A program made the position numbers and the translations under genes. From assembly GCA_028285465.1 (NCBI GenBank), contig JANQPD010000030.1:141673-205672 (forward strand): DNA of 64,000 bases, read 5' to 3'. This DNA comes from Owenweeksia sp. GTDB lineage: Bacteria; Bacteroidota; Bacteroidia; Flavobacteriales; Schleiferiaceae. Below are positions 1 to 8,442 of this stretch, piece after piece (positions within the stretch are counted from its first letter, which is position 1; the number at the start of each line of letters is the position of its first letter). The notes beneath the pieces are model-generated. The model ran no database searches. It was given only the letters and a program-made list of their open reading frames with translations, and was not told the DNA's origin.

Positions 1-376
1 ATTCCACAAAGTACCTGCTCTTAAACAGCAACAGCAGAATAATTGTATAGGCAACTAGTTCCGCTGTCATGGCAATGTATTTTGTAGCGCTGGTCATGAA
101 CCCAAAGGTTTCTATTACACAAATGGTGAACAACATGCTGTACGCAGCAAGCATAAAGGCAGGGGTTCCCCTCCACCTGAAAAAATACCCGGTTAAAAAT
201 CCAGTTGAGGCAATCATCACGGCACCCCAATGTATGGGCAACAGCCACCTTGGAAAATCTACATTAGTATAAGGTGTCCAGGGCACTTTAACCGGGCTCA
301 TTTCAACCATCCCCCCGGTTGACCACAGCAGTAAAAAGAGGTGCGTGAGCGCTAAAACATATCCTACATATCGCAT
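1..376 (-). CDS. Multi-pass membrane protein, partial at left edge
   Basis: Not in the ORF track because it has no stop inside the window. Reading the minus strand from the ATG at 376 gives 125 residues beginning MRYVGYVLALTHLFLLLWST and staying open to base 1. I see about four hydrophobic segments: residues 3-20, about 48-65, about 74-95 and about 100-118. It therefore looks like a small integral membrane protein. I do not recognise the family. The two ORF-track entries here (21-248 minus, 69-272 plus) are shadows in other frames. It is the last gene of a minus-strand run that starts near 9.5 kb, with a 132-base gap to the PaiB-like gene upstream. Confidence 0.7.
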   Translation of the reverse strand, partial: MRYVGYVLALTHLFLLLWSTGGMVEMSPVKVPWTPYTNVDFPRWLLPIHWGAVMIASTGFLTGYFFRWRGTPAFMLAAYSMLFTICVIETFGFMTSATKYIAMTAELVAYTIILLLLFKSRYFVE

Positions 377-436
377 ATTCAATGGTTTTTTTCTGTACCT
401 AATGGCCAATGCTTTGGCCAAACTGCGTTTTAATGC

Positions 437-503
437 AGTTTAGGCGCTACGCCACAAGGTTTCGCAAGGGTTACCCGTGTTGTATGTAGTTTTTGGTTAC
501 AGG
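437..503. repeat. Imperfect palindrome between genes, weakly attC-like
   Basis: Between the left-edge membrane gene and the PaiB-like gene, 'CTACGCCACAAGG' pairs imperfectly with 'CCGTGTTGTATGTAG' across about 45 bases. GTTTAGGC and GTTACAGGC lie outside it. It has the place and rough shape of an integron attC site, but the ends are direct rather than inverted, so the assignment is weak. It could also be a simple terminator-like hairpin. Confidence 0.25.
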
Positions 504-508
504 CATTA

Positions 509-1147
509 TTAAAAATCAGGAAATAATTCTTGTGCTCTTTTTTCCATTTCAGCAGCAATAGTGCGGCTGTCTTCATCTTGCTCCTTAAGTCTTCTGATAA
601 TGTTGTGGTAGCTTTCCGCATCCCGGTCTTGGCTTAATTTAAATACCGTGTCGATTTTTTGTATTTCAATTTCGAAACCTACGATTAGTTTTAGCGCTTT
701 CTGCTTAAAACCCGCAGGCAAGTTGCCGTAAACGGTTGTGGATTGTTGATTGTTTCCCTCGAAATGTAAAGACGTTGCTTTTAATATGTTTTCTAATTCG
801 CTATCGTGCACTATTTTGATGACGCCATTTACATATACGCTCATATAGTTCCAGGTTGAAGGCGTATAAGGGTTGCTATACCAGGTGCCACTAACGTAGG
901 TATGTTTACCCGTGAACACTGTGAGCACGTTTTCATTTTGCAAAAAGGCTTTATGATGATCCGTGTTTTTCATTATGTGCCCTCTTAATACTTTTCTCCC
1001 ATCTTTTTCTTCCATAAAAACGGGCACTTGAGTTGCAACAGGCTTGTTTTCCACACTGCATCCGGTTATAAAGGCAAAAGGGTGCTGTTTAATAAAGTCT
1101 GTGATCGTCTGATCATTTTTTTCCTTGTGGTACGGAAGGTTATACAT
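509..1147 (-). CDS. PaiB-type FMN-binding protein
   Basis: The product matches the PaiB family ('FMN-binding negative transcriptional regulator'), a split-barrel flavin-binding fold of about 200 residues. It opens with MYNLPYHKEKND, then 'HPFAFITG' and 'ATQVPVF', then 'LRGHIMKNTDHHKAF', and a central 'YVSGTWYSNPYTPSTWNY' block, which corresponds to the family's conserved Y-x-SP-x-WY-x-TWNY region. The ORF-track start at 1216 adds 23 residues with no family counterpart, so I chose the internal ATG at 1147, giving 212 residues. The family name comes from Bacillus PaiB, which affects sporulation and protease genes. Here a direct DNA-binding role is not evident, and the protein may act as a flavin-dependent enzyme. 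Confidence 0.85.
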   Translation of the reverse strand: MYNLPYHKEKNDQTITDFIKQHPFAFITGCSVENKPVATQVPVFMEEKDGRKVLRGHIMKNTDHHKAFLQNENVLTVFTGKHTYVSGTWYSNPYTPSTWNYMSVYVNGVIKIVHDSELENILKATSLHFEGNNQQSTTVYGNLPAGFKQKALKLIVGFEIEIQKIDTVFKLSQDRDAESYHNIIRRLKEQDEDSRTIAAEMEKRAQELFPDF

Positions 1148-1230
1148 GGGTTTGATTATTGGTTCTTTCTGAGGCTTATGCTTTGACTGAGCACAAAACA
1201 AATGTACTTTTTTCATCGCCCCTTAATACG

Positions 1231-1950
1231 CTACTGCTCTTTTCGCTCATTTTTCCTGAATGCTTCCAGGCATTTTTCCAGTGGCTTACCATCATGGTGA
1301 ATACACGCACAAAACGCAATACACGATTTGTCGTTTTCCTCGTGGCATTGGGTCTTGCAATCGGCAATCGTATTTCTGGGCATTATCTTGTACAAAAGCC
1401 TTGTATGGAGAACTACTAAGACAACCACCACGAAAACGCCTGCAAAAAACCTGAGGGGAAACTTTTTCGTTAAGTCATTTTTTTGCGGTAGTTCAGATCG
1501 GGCTCTTGATTGGTTGAACGGAAATATATTCCTGAATGTATGATAGTCCCAGCACAACAGGTATAAAACCGCACACACCATTAAAGGAGAAGTAATCTGG
1601 GAACCGTCAAACCGGGTAGCAAGCGAGAGCATGCATATGTTTACGATTATGGGAAGGTAGAGGAAAGCACCTATGGTAACCGTTCGGGGAATGAGCAAGA
1701 GCATGGCGGCCAACACCTGCATTAGCCCTACAAATGAGTAGTAATACCCGGTATGGTAAAACGCCTCTAAATAATTTCCCATGGGATGGTTCACAGCCAA
1801 AACCGTAAATCTTTCGCCAATGACTTTCTGCATTCCCGAAGGGATAAAGCCTGCTGCCAGCGCTACCCGGCAAAACACCGCGAAATACCCGAGCCATTTG
1901 TTTTTCCGGGCGTTGAAATGGAGGTGATCAAGTGTAGTGCCTATACCCAT
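1231..1950 (-). CDS. DoxX-like integral membrane protein
   Basis: This is a hydrophobic protein with about four transmembrane segments: 'YFAVFCRVALAAGFIPSGMQK', then 'YSFVGLMQVLAAMLLLI', 'IGAFLYLPIIVNICMLSL' and 'PLMVCAVLYLLCWDY'. A fifth hydrophobic stretch, 'FFAGVFVVVVLVVLH', comes near residue 180. The first helices resemble the DoxX/MauE fold ('G...PSGxQKV', 'GxxxxxLxxLQVLAA'). The soluble tail is unusual and Cys-rich, with 'DCKTQCHEENDKSCIAFCACIHH', which may form disulfides or bind metal. The track start at 1989 is a TTG, so I prefer the ATG at 1950 (MGIGTTLDH). Substrate and partner are unknown. Confidence 0.65.
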   Translation of the reverse strand: MGIGTTLDHLHFNARKNKWLGYFAVFCRVALAAGFIPSGMQKVIGERFTVLAVNHPMGNYLEAFYHTGYYYSFVGLMQVLAAMLLLIPRTVTIGAFLYLPIIVNICMLSLATRFDGSQITSPLMVCAVLYLLCWDYHTFRNIFPFNQSRARSELPQKNDLTKKFPLRFFAGVFVVVVLVVLHTRLLYKIMPRNTIADCKTQCHEENDKSCIAFCACIHHDGKPLEKCLEAFRKNERKEQ

Positions 1951-2102
1951 TTGGGTTTCTCGAATTGCGTGCAGCGGGAGTCCCCGCAAAAATCCCTAAG
2001 GTAAACTAAAAGCACGTGCGCTAGGCACTCCGGGAATTGCCGGCCGGCCTTCTTCTTTTGGAAGGCTTGTGCCATGGCCGCTGTTGTGGTAACCAACGGT
2101 TT

Positions 2103-3203
2103 TCATTCATTTATTACCAAATGTATTTTTTCCCACATTTCATTGTGAAATGAAATTGGAACCAGTGCGCCATCAGGTGCTTCGCCCATTCTAACCACCA
2201 CTAAACCCGCACTTGGAATAACTTCTACAAATTGTCCGTTTTTGCCCATTCCCGCAAACAAATCATTGGGGGCATTTTCAGACAAAGAAGTGTTAAACGC
2301 ATTCGGGAGACCCGGAAAAATGATGGATTCTTTTCCATTTAGCCACCACAAATAACCGTAAGATGGGTTTAAACCCTGTGAGGTATGGACCATCTGATCG
2401 TAATATTCGATATCTGAAAGCACCTCTGTATTATCCCATTTTCCTTTGTTTAGCATTAAAAGCCCAAATCGGGCCATATCTCTGGCTGTACTCCAATACA
2501 CATTATTGAAACCTTGTGACACCCATTGCCCATTCATTCCTATGACAGATCCCAGTTTTTGGTTTGTATATGTATTATAATCGGTACCGGTTGAGTGCTC
2601 AACCACTTTTTTGAGCAGTGTATAAGGTGCATTGTGATAAAACCATTGCTGCCCTGCCTCTGCTTTATAGGTCAGGCAAGAGGGAAGGGTACAGTCAAGG
2701 TCAGTTACATTGTATTCTAAGCCCGTTGTCATCGTCAATTGGTTTTTCACCTTAATCAACTGTTCTTTTTCAGGGTTTACGCTTGTCCAACCGTTACCTA
2801 AATAGTCAGAAGTGGGGTTTTCAATGCTCAGGGATCCCTCCTGCTGAGCAATCCCAACCAATGTGGCAGTTAGTGTTTTGCCTGCAGAAGCCCAATACCA
2901 TTGTGTGTTTTTGTCAAAAGGAGCCGTTCCGAGGATGTTGTTTCCAAGATATTCCTCAACTACAATTTTTCCATCCTTTAAGAGGATAAAGGCTCTTGTT
3001 TGGTTGTTTTCCAGGTAAGTCAACAAATTAGCTAATTCTGAGGCATTCCAGCCCAACTCAACCGGAGCAATGTTCTCCCACTGGTCGCCATTTACCGGTG
3101 GGAAATACAAGGTGGGTTCATCCGGAGGTGTGATGATGTTGTTCTCTTCTTTAGCGCACGCCAATAGGAAGAAGGCCAATACGATCGTTGTAAAATATTT
3201 CAT
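2103..3203 (-). CDS. Serine hydrolase lipoprotein (beta-lactamase / class C PBP-like)
   Basis: A lipoprotein signal (MKYFTTIVLAFFLLACAKE, Cys in the lipobox) leads into a serine beta-lactamase-like domain. The catalytic SxxK is visible as 'SAGK' in 'QWYWASAGKTLTATLVG', and the Tyr-x-Asn element as 'YHNAPY'. The length of about 366 residues fits the family, whose members include class C beta-lactamases, DD-peptidases and esterases. Some cleave D-amino-acid peptides or esters rather than beta-lactams, so the substrate is not predictable. The likely location is the periplasm or cell surface, anchored in the outer membrane. The start could also be the ATG two codons upstream (3209). Confidence 0.85.
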   Translation of the reverse strand: MKYFTTIVLAFFLLACAKEENNIITPPDEPTLYFPPVNGDQWENIAPVELGWNASELANLLTYLENNQTRAFILLKDGKIVVEEYLGNNILGTAPFDKNTQWYWASAGKTLTATLVGIAQQEGSLSIENPTSDYLGNGWTSVNPEKEQLIKVKNQLTMTTGLEYNVTDLDCTLPSCLTYKAEAGQQWFYHNAPYTLLKKVVEHSTGTDYNTYTNQKLGSVIGMNGQWVSQGFNNVYWSTARDMARFGLLMLNKGKWDNTEVLSDIEYYDQMVHTSQGLNPSYGYLWWLNGKESIIFPGLPNAFNTSLSENAPNDLFAGMGKNGQFVEVIPSAGLVVVRMGEAPDGALVPISFHNEMWEKIHLVINE

Positions 3204-3278
3204 TGGCATTCAATCTTTCTTTTAGACATTCTTTCTTCCTTTTGCTTTCATCAAATTACCCAAGGGTGTCGCATAGCC

Positions 3279-4283
3279 TTACTTATGCTTCTTTTTTAAC
3301 CACCAATCAAGTCTGTTCTCAGGTTTATAATTGGTTGATCTCGGTTTGGTTTCTGCTCTTTCAATTTTCAGCCCATTCAAATTCGCCACAACCGACCATA
3401 TCGTGCCAAATTTTGCTTTTTTCAGGTCTAAGCATACACATTCATCCGAGAGGATCTCTTTGGCTTTTTGCAAATTCATGTGCTTGCTAGTGCTCAATTT
3501 GTCTTCCAATCGATCAGCCCGTTCTGCGCTCTTGCTCCATTCAATCCCCCCACGGTCGAAGGCTTTCATTTCCTTCAACATAAACTGATTTGTAATGTAA
3601 ATGTACTTTTTATCCTGCTTCGGCCTCCTGACAATGCTTTTCTGTGGGGCCGATTCTACTACAGCCACATCGCCTGTTTTATCCGCAATTAAAAAGTTAT
3701 TGGCAGAGGATACACCCGTGCCTTTTATGAGCTGTATTGCCTGCCCTGTTTCGCTACACTCTTCCAACACTTTTCGCACAACAAAATGAAAGCCTATTCC
3801 CGGCTGAACGGCTGTGCCATTCACAAACGACATGGCAATGGATAATCCCTTTTCATTGATCCCATCCGCACGCCCAATGAAAACATCGGATTGACTGATA
3901 TAGGCATATTTGTCTTTAGGAGCAATTAAACTGCTCTCCGTAAACTTTTTAAAGGCAAAAAGCATATCGTAGTTTCTGCCTACAAACACATCCTCAGCAT
4001 CCAGGTAAGCAAAGACACTACATTGCCCGCCGGTATCAAAAATGCCCAGGCTTAAAAGAAAAGCCCCGAGGTTTTCAGGCTTATCGTTTATTCCCTTCGC
4101 AAAGCCTTTTATTTCTTCCACCACCTCGGGATAAAAGCTTTGCAGCGCTCTGTATGATTCAAGTCCAAATGCTGTTTTTTGTTTGTTGATTTTGGGGAGA
4201 ATGAAATGGGCTTTTTCACGAAGCAGTGTTCCGTACTTCAGCCCCATTTCGTAAAAATCTCCATATAGCCTCGGGTGATACAT
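3279..4283 (-). CDS. C45-type Ntn hydrolase / acyltransferase-like protein
   Basis: The product resembles the peptidase C45 family (acyl-CoA:6-aminopenicillanate acyltransferase and relatives), N-terminal-nucleophile hydrolases that self-cleave before a Cys. The candidate nucleophile is the Cys in 'GGQCSVFAYLDAEDVFVGRNYDM', which has the family pattern C-(S/T)-x-x-(R/A)-x...GRNxD. Further support comes from 'GINEKGLSIAMSFVNG' and 'NNFLIADKTGDVAVVE'. There is no signal peptide, so action in the cytoplasm is expected. It lies 10 bases after the exported-protein pair at 4294-5756 and may share that transcript. The natural substrate of bacterial members is usually unknown; linear amides are likely. 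Confidence 0.75.
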   Translation of the reverse strand: MYHPRLYGDFYEMGLKYGTLLREKAHFILPKINKQKTAFGLESYRALQSFYPEVVEEIKGFAKGINDKPENLGAFLLSLGIFDTGGQCSVFAYLDAEDVFVGRNYDMLFAFKKFTESSLIAPKDKYAYISQSDVFIGRADGINEKGLSIAMSFVNGTAVQPGIGFHFVVRKVLEECSETGQAIQLIKGTGVSSANNFLIADKTGDVAVVESAPQKSIVRRPKQDKKYIYITNQFMLKEMKAFDRGGIEWSKSAERADRLEDKLSTSKHMNLQKAKEILSDECVCLDLKKAKFGTIWSVVANLNGLKIERAETKPRSTNYKPENRLDWWLKKKHK

Positions 4284-4293
4284 GGTTTAGCGA

Positions 4294-5370
4294 TTAAAAA
4301 TTTATGCCCAATACAGCTTCAACTCCTACATCAAAGCGATATACTTTGGACGTCTCGAACTGCTGGAAGAAGTCAATACCAAAAACGAGCCCTCTTTTTT
4401 GCCAGGGAATAAACCTCACCCCCTGGCTCGCTCCCGCGCCCACTACAAAATTGAATGAATTAGCGCCCGATAAATCCTCTAACAATTCAAAACCTACCGG
4501 CACATTTGCACTCATAGCCGCATAGGCTCCTTTAAAGAGTCGCTTATAGAAGAAATAAAGCTCGGGACGGAATACAAATGAATTTACTTCTGCGTATCCG
4601 TTCTCTTCTGCTATGTCCCTTCTCGCCCAGCTTACTTCGAAAGATGTTTCATAAGGCCTGATCAACCCCTTTTTACTGTCTACAAAACCGGTATAGCTTA
4701 TTCCATATCCCTGAAAGTACCTGCTTGCCATTCCTTTAACCGTTACCAGGTTAAACCATTGCCCAAGTTTTACATCTATTTTAGCGTTTTCTTTCCTTGG
4801 CATAAAATCGGCATTCGATATGGCCGGCTTTACTTCACCATAGTACTTCAGAAAATAGTGTATGCAGTATTCCAGGGCCGCCCTAATTCTCTTTTCGTGG
4901 GTAGCGTATAGCTCCGCCTTCTCGTAAAGACCAAATACTTCATCTTCGTTGTGCTTGATGGCGTAAATCTCTTTTCGCTGGCCATCTTCCGTTTGAAAGA
5001 ATGACATTTCAACGTGTACCCGGGCCACTTTTACAATACCCTTATTCATCCTTCGCCTGGACTCTTGCACGTTCAGTGCTTTTAATTCAATATAAATGGG
5101 TACCTTATTAAGGCTGTCTTTTCCTAAAGATATTCCGTAAAAATCCTCTATGGCTTTTTCGGCACTGCCTTTTAAAAACAGTTCGGTTTTCTCCCCGTTT
5201 GTTTTTTCCCGGATGCCTAAGCTTTTCACGATTCGCTTATCTAGGACTGATTTTACATAAACCCCTTCACGGCTTTGCGGGATGAAAGGAACGGTTCTAA
5301 GCGACATTCTCTCCTGGGCATTGAGCTTTACGGCCAGGAAGACGAACAAGGCAATGCTTAATGTTTTCAT
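4294..5370 (-). CDS. Exported protein of unknown function
   Basis: This protein of about 358 residues has a signal peptide (MKTLSIALFVFLAVKLNAQ). The track start at 5409 is rejected: the ATG at 5370 overlaps the upstream stop as ATGA and directly precedes the signal peptide. The C-terminal third has alternating aromatic/hydrophobic strands ('FRPELYFFYKRLFKGAYAAM', 'VGFELLEDL', 'GLVFGIDFFQQF') ending in 'VEAVLGINF'. An outer-membrane beta-barrel ending in Phe is therefore possible. I recognise no named family. It is translationally coupled to the small exported protein upstream, which suggests the two work together at the envelope. Confidence 0.7.
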   Translation of the reverse strand: MKTLSIALFVFLAVKLNAQERMSLRTVPFIPQSREGVYVKSVLDKRIVKSLGIREKTNGEKTELFLKGSAEKAIEDFYGISLGKDSLNKVPIYIELKALNVQESRRRMNKGIVKVARVHVEMSFFQTEDGQRKEIYAIKHNEDEVFGLYEKAELYATHEKRIRAALEYCIHYFLKYYGEVKPAISNADFMPRKENAKIDVKLGQWFNLVTVKGMASRYFQGYGISYTGFVDSKKGLIRPYETSFEVSWARRDIAEENGYAEVNSFVFRPELYFFYKRLFKGAYAAMSANVPVGFELLEDLSGANSFNFVVGAGASQGVRFIPWQKRGLVFGIDFFQQFETSKVYRFDVGVEAVLGINF

Positions 5371-5756
5371 TCCCCTTCTGTTAACCGGGATACAAAGTGC
5401 ACCTCCCATATGCGGTATTCATCTGTATCGTAGGTAACTACCATTGACTTATTTGAAAGAAAATGGATGTAAAGTTTTTCCTTTTCTCCCTGAACCGGTC
5501 GCAGTTCAATGTATTTTCCATTGGCGTTGAGCAGCCACGTCCCGCTGCTTTTCTCCCCTTCGGAAACGGCTGTATAGGTCATATCCCGGTTAAAGTGCAG
5601 ATAATCGCCCATTTCCTTTTTAGGAGGAAGGTAATACTGCTCTTCGTCAGAATATTTATCTAAACGCCAAAAGGCATATAAGTCTTCCAGGCTAATTTTT
5701 TGTGCGTATGCACACAACGAAACAAGTGACAGTATGGTAAAGAGTACGCTTTTCAT
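5367..5756 (-). CDS. Small exported protein, lipocalin-like
   Basis: The product has 129 residues with a signal peptide (MKSVLFTILSLVSLCAYAQ). The mature part has the pattern of Bacteroidota lipocalin-like proteins: 'FWRLDKYSDEEQYYLPP', then 'LHFNRDMTYTAVSEGEKSSGTWLLNANGKYIEL', and a later strand 'MVVTYDTDEYRIWEVHF'. That is, a domain that starts G/FW.L and has an aromatic 'SGTW' strand. Its stop overlaps the next start as ATGA (5367-5370), so the two are co-translated. It lies 3 bases after the amine oxidase gene upstream. No ligand can be inferred. Confidence 0.65.
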   Translation of the reverse strand: MKSVLFTILSLVSLCAYAQKISLEDLYAFWRLDKYSDEEQYYLPPKKEMGDYLHFNRDMTYTAVSEGEKSSGTWLLNANGKYIELRPVQGEKEKLYIHFLSNKSMVVTYDTDEYRIWEVHFVSRLTEGE

Positions 5757-5759
5757 CTC

Positions 5760-6926
5760 TTATTGGTGTTCTTTTATCATGGTTTCTACACATTGCCGGG
5801 CCGAGTGGATGGCATTGTGCACATTTCCCCAATCGCTACCATCCGTGTAGGCATCACCTGCAAAATAGAGTTTGTTGTCTATGGGTTCTTGTAGTTTGGC
5901 CAGCGTTTTAGGCCCGGTAAAATCACTCACATAGGCGCCCTTTGCAAAAGGTGCTTTTGACCAATTTTGCATAATGTGCTTGCTGTAATACCTGCTTGCC
6001 TTTCCATCAAATATTTCATCCAACTCCTGCAAAAACAGCGCTTTAAACGCTGCATCTGTCAAATCGCCATATTTTTTTGCGGGTACCCCTACAGAAAAAA
6101 GGCCCAGGATGTGTTTTTCACTCTCCTGCCCCCAGGCTGCATCGTACAGAGATACCTGTCCATCTGTTTCGGGTTGTATGCGGTAATCTACGAAGGAGGG
6201 ATAAAACTTTTCTTCAAACTCAAAAAACGCTTTGAAGCCATCCCAATAGTTGACTTTATCAAACGCATTGAGTTTTCCACTGGGCAGAGGGGGATAAAAA
6301 CTGATCTCTTTTGATCTCAGTATGGGCAAAGGTGTCGTGATGATTACCCGGTCTGCCACAAATTCAGCTTCATCAGATTTTAACCTCACTTCATTTGTTG
6401 TGTAGTCTATCGATGTAATCCTTGTGTTGTATTGGATGTTGCTTTCCACCCTGGGTACCACAAAGTTTTTGAAGAAATCGAACCAGGAACTTTCAACGAA
6501 TTTTTTATCTGTGAATGTGTTGAGTGTACTTCGTAGTAATTTGTTATTGTCCCAAACCCAATACACATCATTGGGCAGGTAGTCTGCCGTTTTGATGCGC
6601 TGCAGTACTTTTTCATTATCCGCGAGTATGCTGAAATCAATGTTTTCAGATGAGATCCATTCTGCACCAAGGGGAATAGGGAAATCCGCAAAAGAGGTAT
6701 TGGTTTTCATTCTTCCGCCAAATTGCGTATCCGCTTCGATAATGGTGAAATCAAGTCCCCTTTGTTTTAGAAGGTGTCCGGCAGATAAACCTGCTGCTCC
6801 GGCCCCAACAACAATGACTTTCCCTGGCCCGGAGTATGCTATTAGCGCATTAACCACTGAAAAACCATTAAATGGTATGCTCAGCCCTAAGATCCCGCAG
6901 GCCCTTAAAAATTCTTTTCTGGTCAT
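5760..6926 (-). CDS. FAD-dependent amine oxidase-like flavoprotein
   Basis: The dinucleotide-binding motif is clear ('VIVVGAGAAGLSAGHLL') and is followed by the acidic 'IIEADTQFGGRMKT', as in flavin monoamine oxidases. The C-terminal FAD-contacting block reads 'LYFAGDAYTDGSDWGNVHNAIHSARQC'. The length (about 388 residues) fits the family, which oxidises primary or secondary amines to imines and hydrogen peroxide. The N-terminus 'MTRKEFLRACGILGLSIPFNGF' resembles a Tat or membrane-anchor leader, so export is possible. The track start at 6932 is GTG; the ATG at 6926 is preferred. The exported-protein pair follows immediately downstream (3-base gap). Confidence 0.8.
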   Translation of the reverse strand: MTRKEFLRACGILGLSIPFNGFSVVNALIAYSGPGKVIVVGAGAAGLSAGHLLKQRGLDFTIIEADTQFGGRMKTNTSFADFPIPLGAEWISSENIDFSILADNEKVLQRIKTADYLPNDVYWVWDNNKLLRSTLNTFTDKKFVESSWFDFFKNFVVPRVESNIQYNTRITSIDYTTNEVRLKSDEAEFVADRVIITTPLPILRSKEISFYPPLPSGKLNAFDKVNYWDGFKAFFEFEEKFYPSFVDYRIQPETDGQVSLYDAAWGQESEKHILGLFSVGVPAKKYGDLTDAAFKALFLQELDEIFDGKASRYYSKHIMQNWSKAPFAKGAYVSDFTGPKTLAKLQEPIDNKLYFAGDAYTDGSDWGNVHNAIHSARQCVETMIKEHQ

Positions 6927-7055
6927 TCTCACAAGATTAACTTACAGCTGTTAAGCCGGAAGATGGTAAACAAAAGTGATGGCCACCTTTGCATTCCACC
7001 TTCTTAGGGTTTCAGCGGGTAAAAGTATTTTGCAAAAGCCACAAAAAGAATTGAC

Positions 7056-7682
7056 CTATGGTAAGAAAGCCTGGGTGGCCAACTCTTTTCGTATTCGAGA
7101 CAGGCTCTCTGCCGAAATACCTAAATAGGCAGCCAAGTACTTTAATGATATTTGCCGGAGACATTCAGGCTCCTGTTCCAACATTCTTAAATACCTTTCT
7201 TTAGCGGTCAATGTTTTTAAGTCAATGATCTCCTTGTTTTTAAGGATGTAGAGGCTTTCAGTTATAATTCTCCATTTTTTCTCCACTTCGGTTTTAGGTT
7301 TTTGACGGTAAACCTTCAACAAACTGTCAAATGGTATGGATAGAATAGTACAACGCGTAATGGCCCTGATCTCCAGGGCACTCTTTTGTCTGGTAATCAG
7401 TGCTTGATAATCCCCCGAGAACTCACCTGTTAAGCAAATATCTATGCATACAAGTTTGTCTTTTCTGAAAAGGATAGAAGCCGTTGCTCCTTCAATAATG
7501 TAGTAAAGATCCCGTTCTTGCTGGCCCGCAGGCCTAATGACTGCATTTTTCTTATACCCGGTGAGCTTAACCTTGTCAGAAATGACACTCCAATCCAGGT
7601 CGGAGAGGCTAAAATGGGTAGTAAATATTTCCCCCAGCAGTTTTTCAATTTTATTCTTCATAACACGTTGCCAATACCTCAT
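7056..7682 (-). CDS. Crp/Fnr-family transcriptional regulator
   Basis: An N-terminal cyclic-nucleotide-binding-like barrel ('YYIIEGATASILF', 'DICLTGEFSGDYQALIT') is followed by a helix-turn-helix at the C-terminus ('RQISLKYLAAYLGISAESLSRIRKEL'). This is the standard build of the Bacteroidota Crp/Fnr group. No Fe-S cysteine cluster is visible, so it is not a classical Fnr. The effector is unknown. The ATG at 7682 overlaps the stop of the TPR gene as ATGA, which supports this start over the Met eight residues in. Co-translation with a TPR protein hints that the TPR protein senses or modulates the same process. Confidence 0.85.
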   Translation of the reverse strand: MRYWQRVMKNKIEKLLGEIFTTHFSLSDLDWSVISDKVKLTGYKKNAVIRPAGQQERDLYYIIEGATASILFRKDKLVCIDICLTGEFSGDYQALITRQKSALEIRAITRCTILSIPFDSLLKVYRQKPKTEVEKKWRIITESLYILKNKEIIDLKTLTAKERYLRMLEQEPECLRQISLKYLAAYLGISAESLSRIRKELATQAFLP

Positions 7683-8314
7683 TTTCTCTTTAGGAGGCTG
7701 TCCAGCCAGGAATCGCGTTTCTTCACCGTTCCCGAATGCTTGTGGTACCTCAATCCGGATGTATCGTGGGATGCGTTTTCCTCTGCAAGTTTCTTAAATC
7801 GTTTGAAGTTTCTTGTATCTCCCCGGCTTTTTGATATTATGGCCAGAATGGAATAGCCACGATGCTTTTCTACCGGGAAAATTGCGTTCTCCAGTCGTTC
7901 ATGCATAAGGTGCTCAACGAAGTCAAAGTGCTTTGACTTTTCCATTTTCACAACTAAATCCGAAAAATCCAGGTCAGCCGTTGTTTTGACATGGGGATGT
8001 TTTTTTTCAAAATCCACTGCTTTCTCGTAGTAATCAAAAGCGGTTTCCAAGTCGTTTCTTCGTTTGTAAATGTTGCCAAGTGTATGAAGCGAGGCACTCC
8101 GGTTAACGGTATCACCAGGATATTCGGAAAGCAGTTGGTTAAGCAGTTGTTCTGCTGCATTCAGCAGTTCAGCCTTTCCGGTTCCTTCAAATTCAATTGC
8201 CTGTATTTTAAGGTATTCAGGCCTGTTGACTTTTCGGGCGCTCTTCAATTTTGCAAAGAATGCTTCCCGGTCATGTTCAGTCCAGCTTTTCCTTCTATAC
8301 CAGTCTGTGCTCAT
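7679..8314 (-). CDS. TPR-type protein coupled to a Crp/Fnr regulator
   Basis: This is a 211-residue soluble protein with helical repeats, including a TPR-like unit 'SLHTLGNIYKRRNDLETAFDYYEKAV' near residue 90. Its opening (MSTDWYRRKSWTEHDREAFFAKLKSA) resembles a recurrent group of bacterial TPR proteins whose role is unknown. There is no signal peptide. The gene ends inside the start of the Crp/Fnr gene (ATGA, 7679-7682). An adaptor role in the same regulatory unit is my inference from this coupling. Confidence 0.7.
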   Translation of the reverse strand: MSTDWYRRKSWTEHDREAFFAKLKSARKVNRPEYLKIQAIEFEGTGKAELLNAAEQLLNQLLSEYPGDTVNRSASLHTLGNIYKRRNDLETAFDYYEKAVDFEKKHPHVKTTADLDFSDLVVKMEKSKHFDFVEHLMHERLENAIFPVEKHRGYSILAIISKSRGDTRNFKRFKKLAEENASHDTSGLRYHKHSGTVKKRDSWLDSLLKRK

Positions 8315-8442
8315 TGGGATTGTGCATATGGTTCCGGCTATAAAACGCAGGAACGGTTCAGTTAGGTCTATTCTTTTTCAAGTCAGTGTGGTCATTAAAT
8401 TTCACAATCATATGAAAGACCTTCGTTGCCTATTGATCATTA

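Noticed and set aside
69-272. Plus-strand ORF of 67 residues at the left edge
   Set aside because: Shadow of the minus-strand membrane protein gene (1-376), which reads as clear hydrophobic helices.
1990-2102. GC-rich hairpin (GGCCTTC..GAAGGC, GGCAC..GTGCC) between the DoxX-like and serine hydrolase genes
   Set aside because: Arms are interrupted and ends do not fit the attC-like family; could be a terminator but has no T-run.
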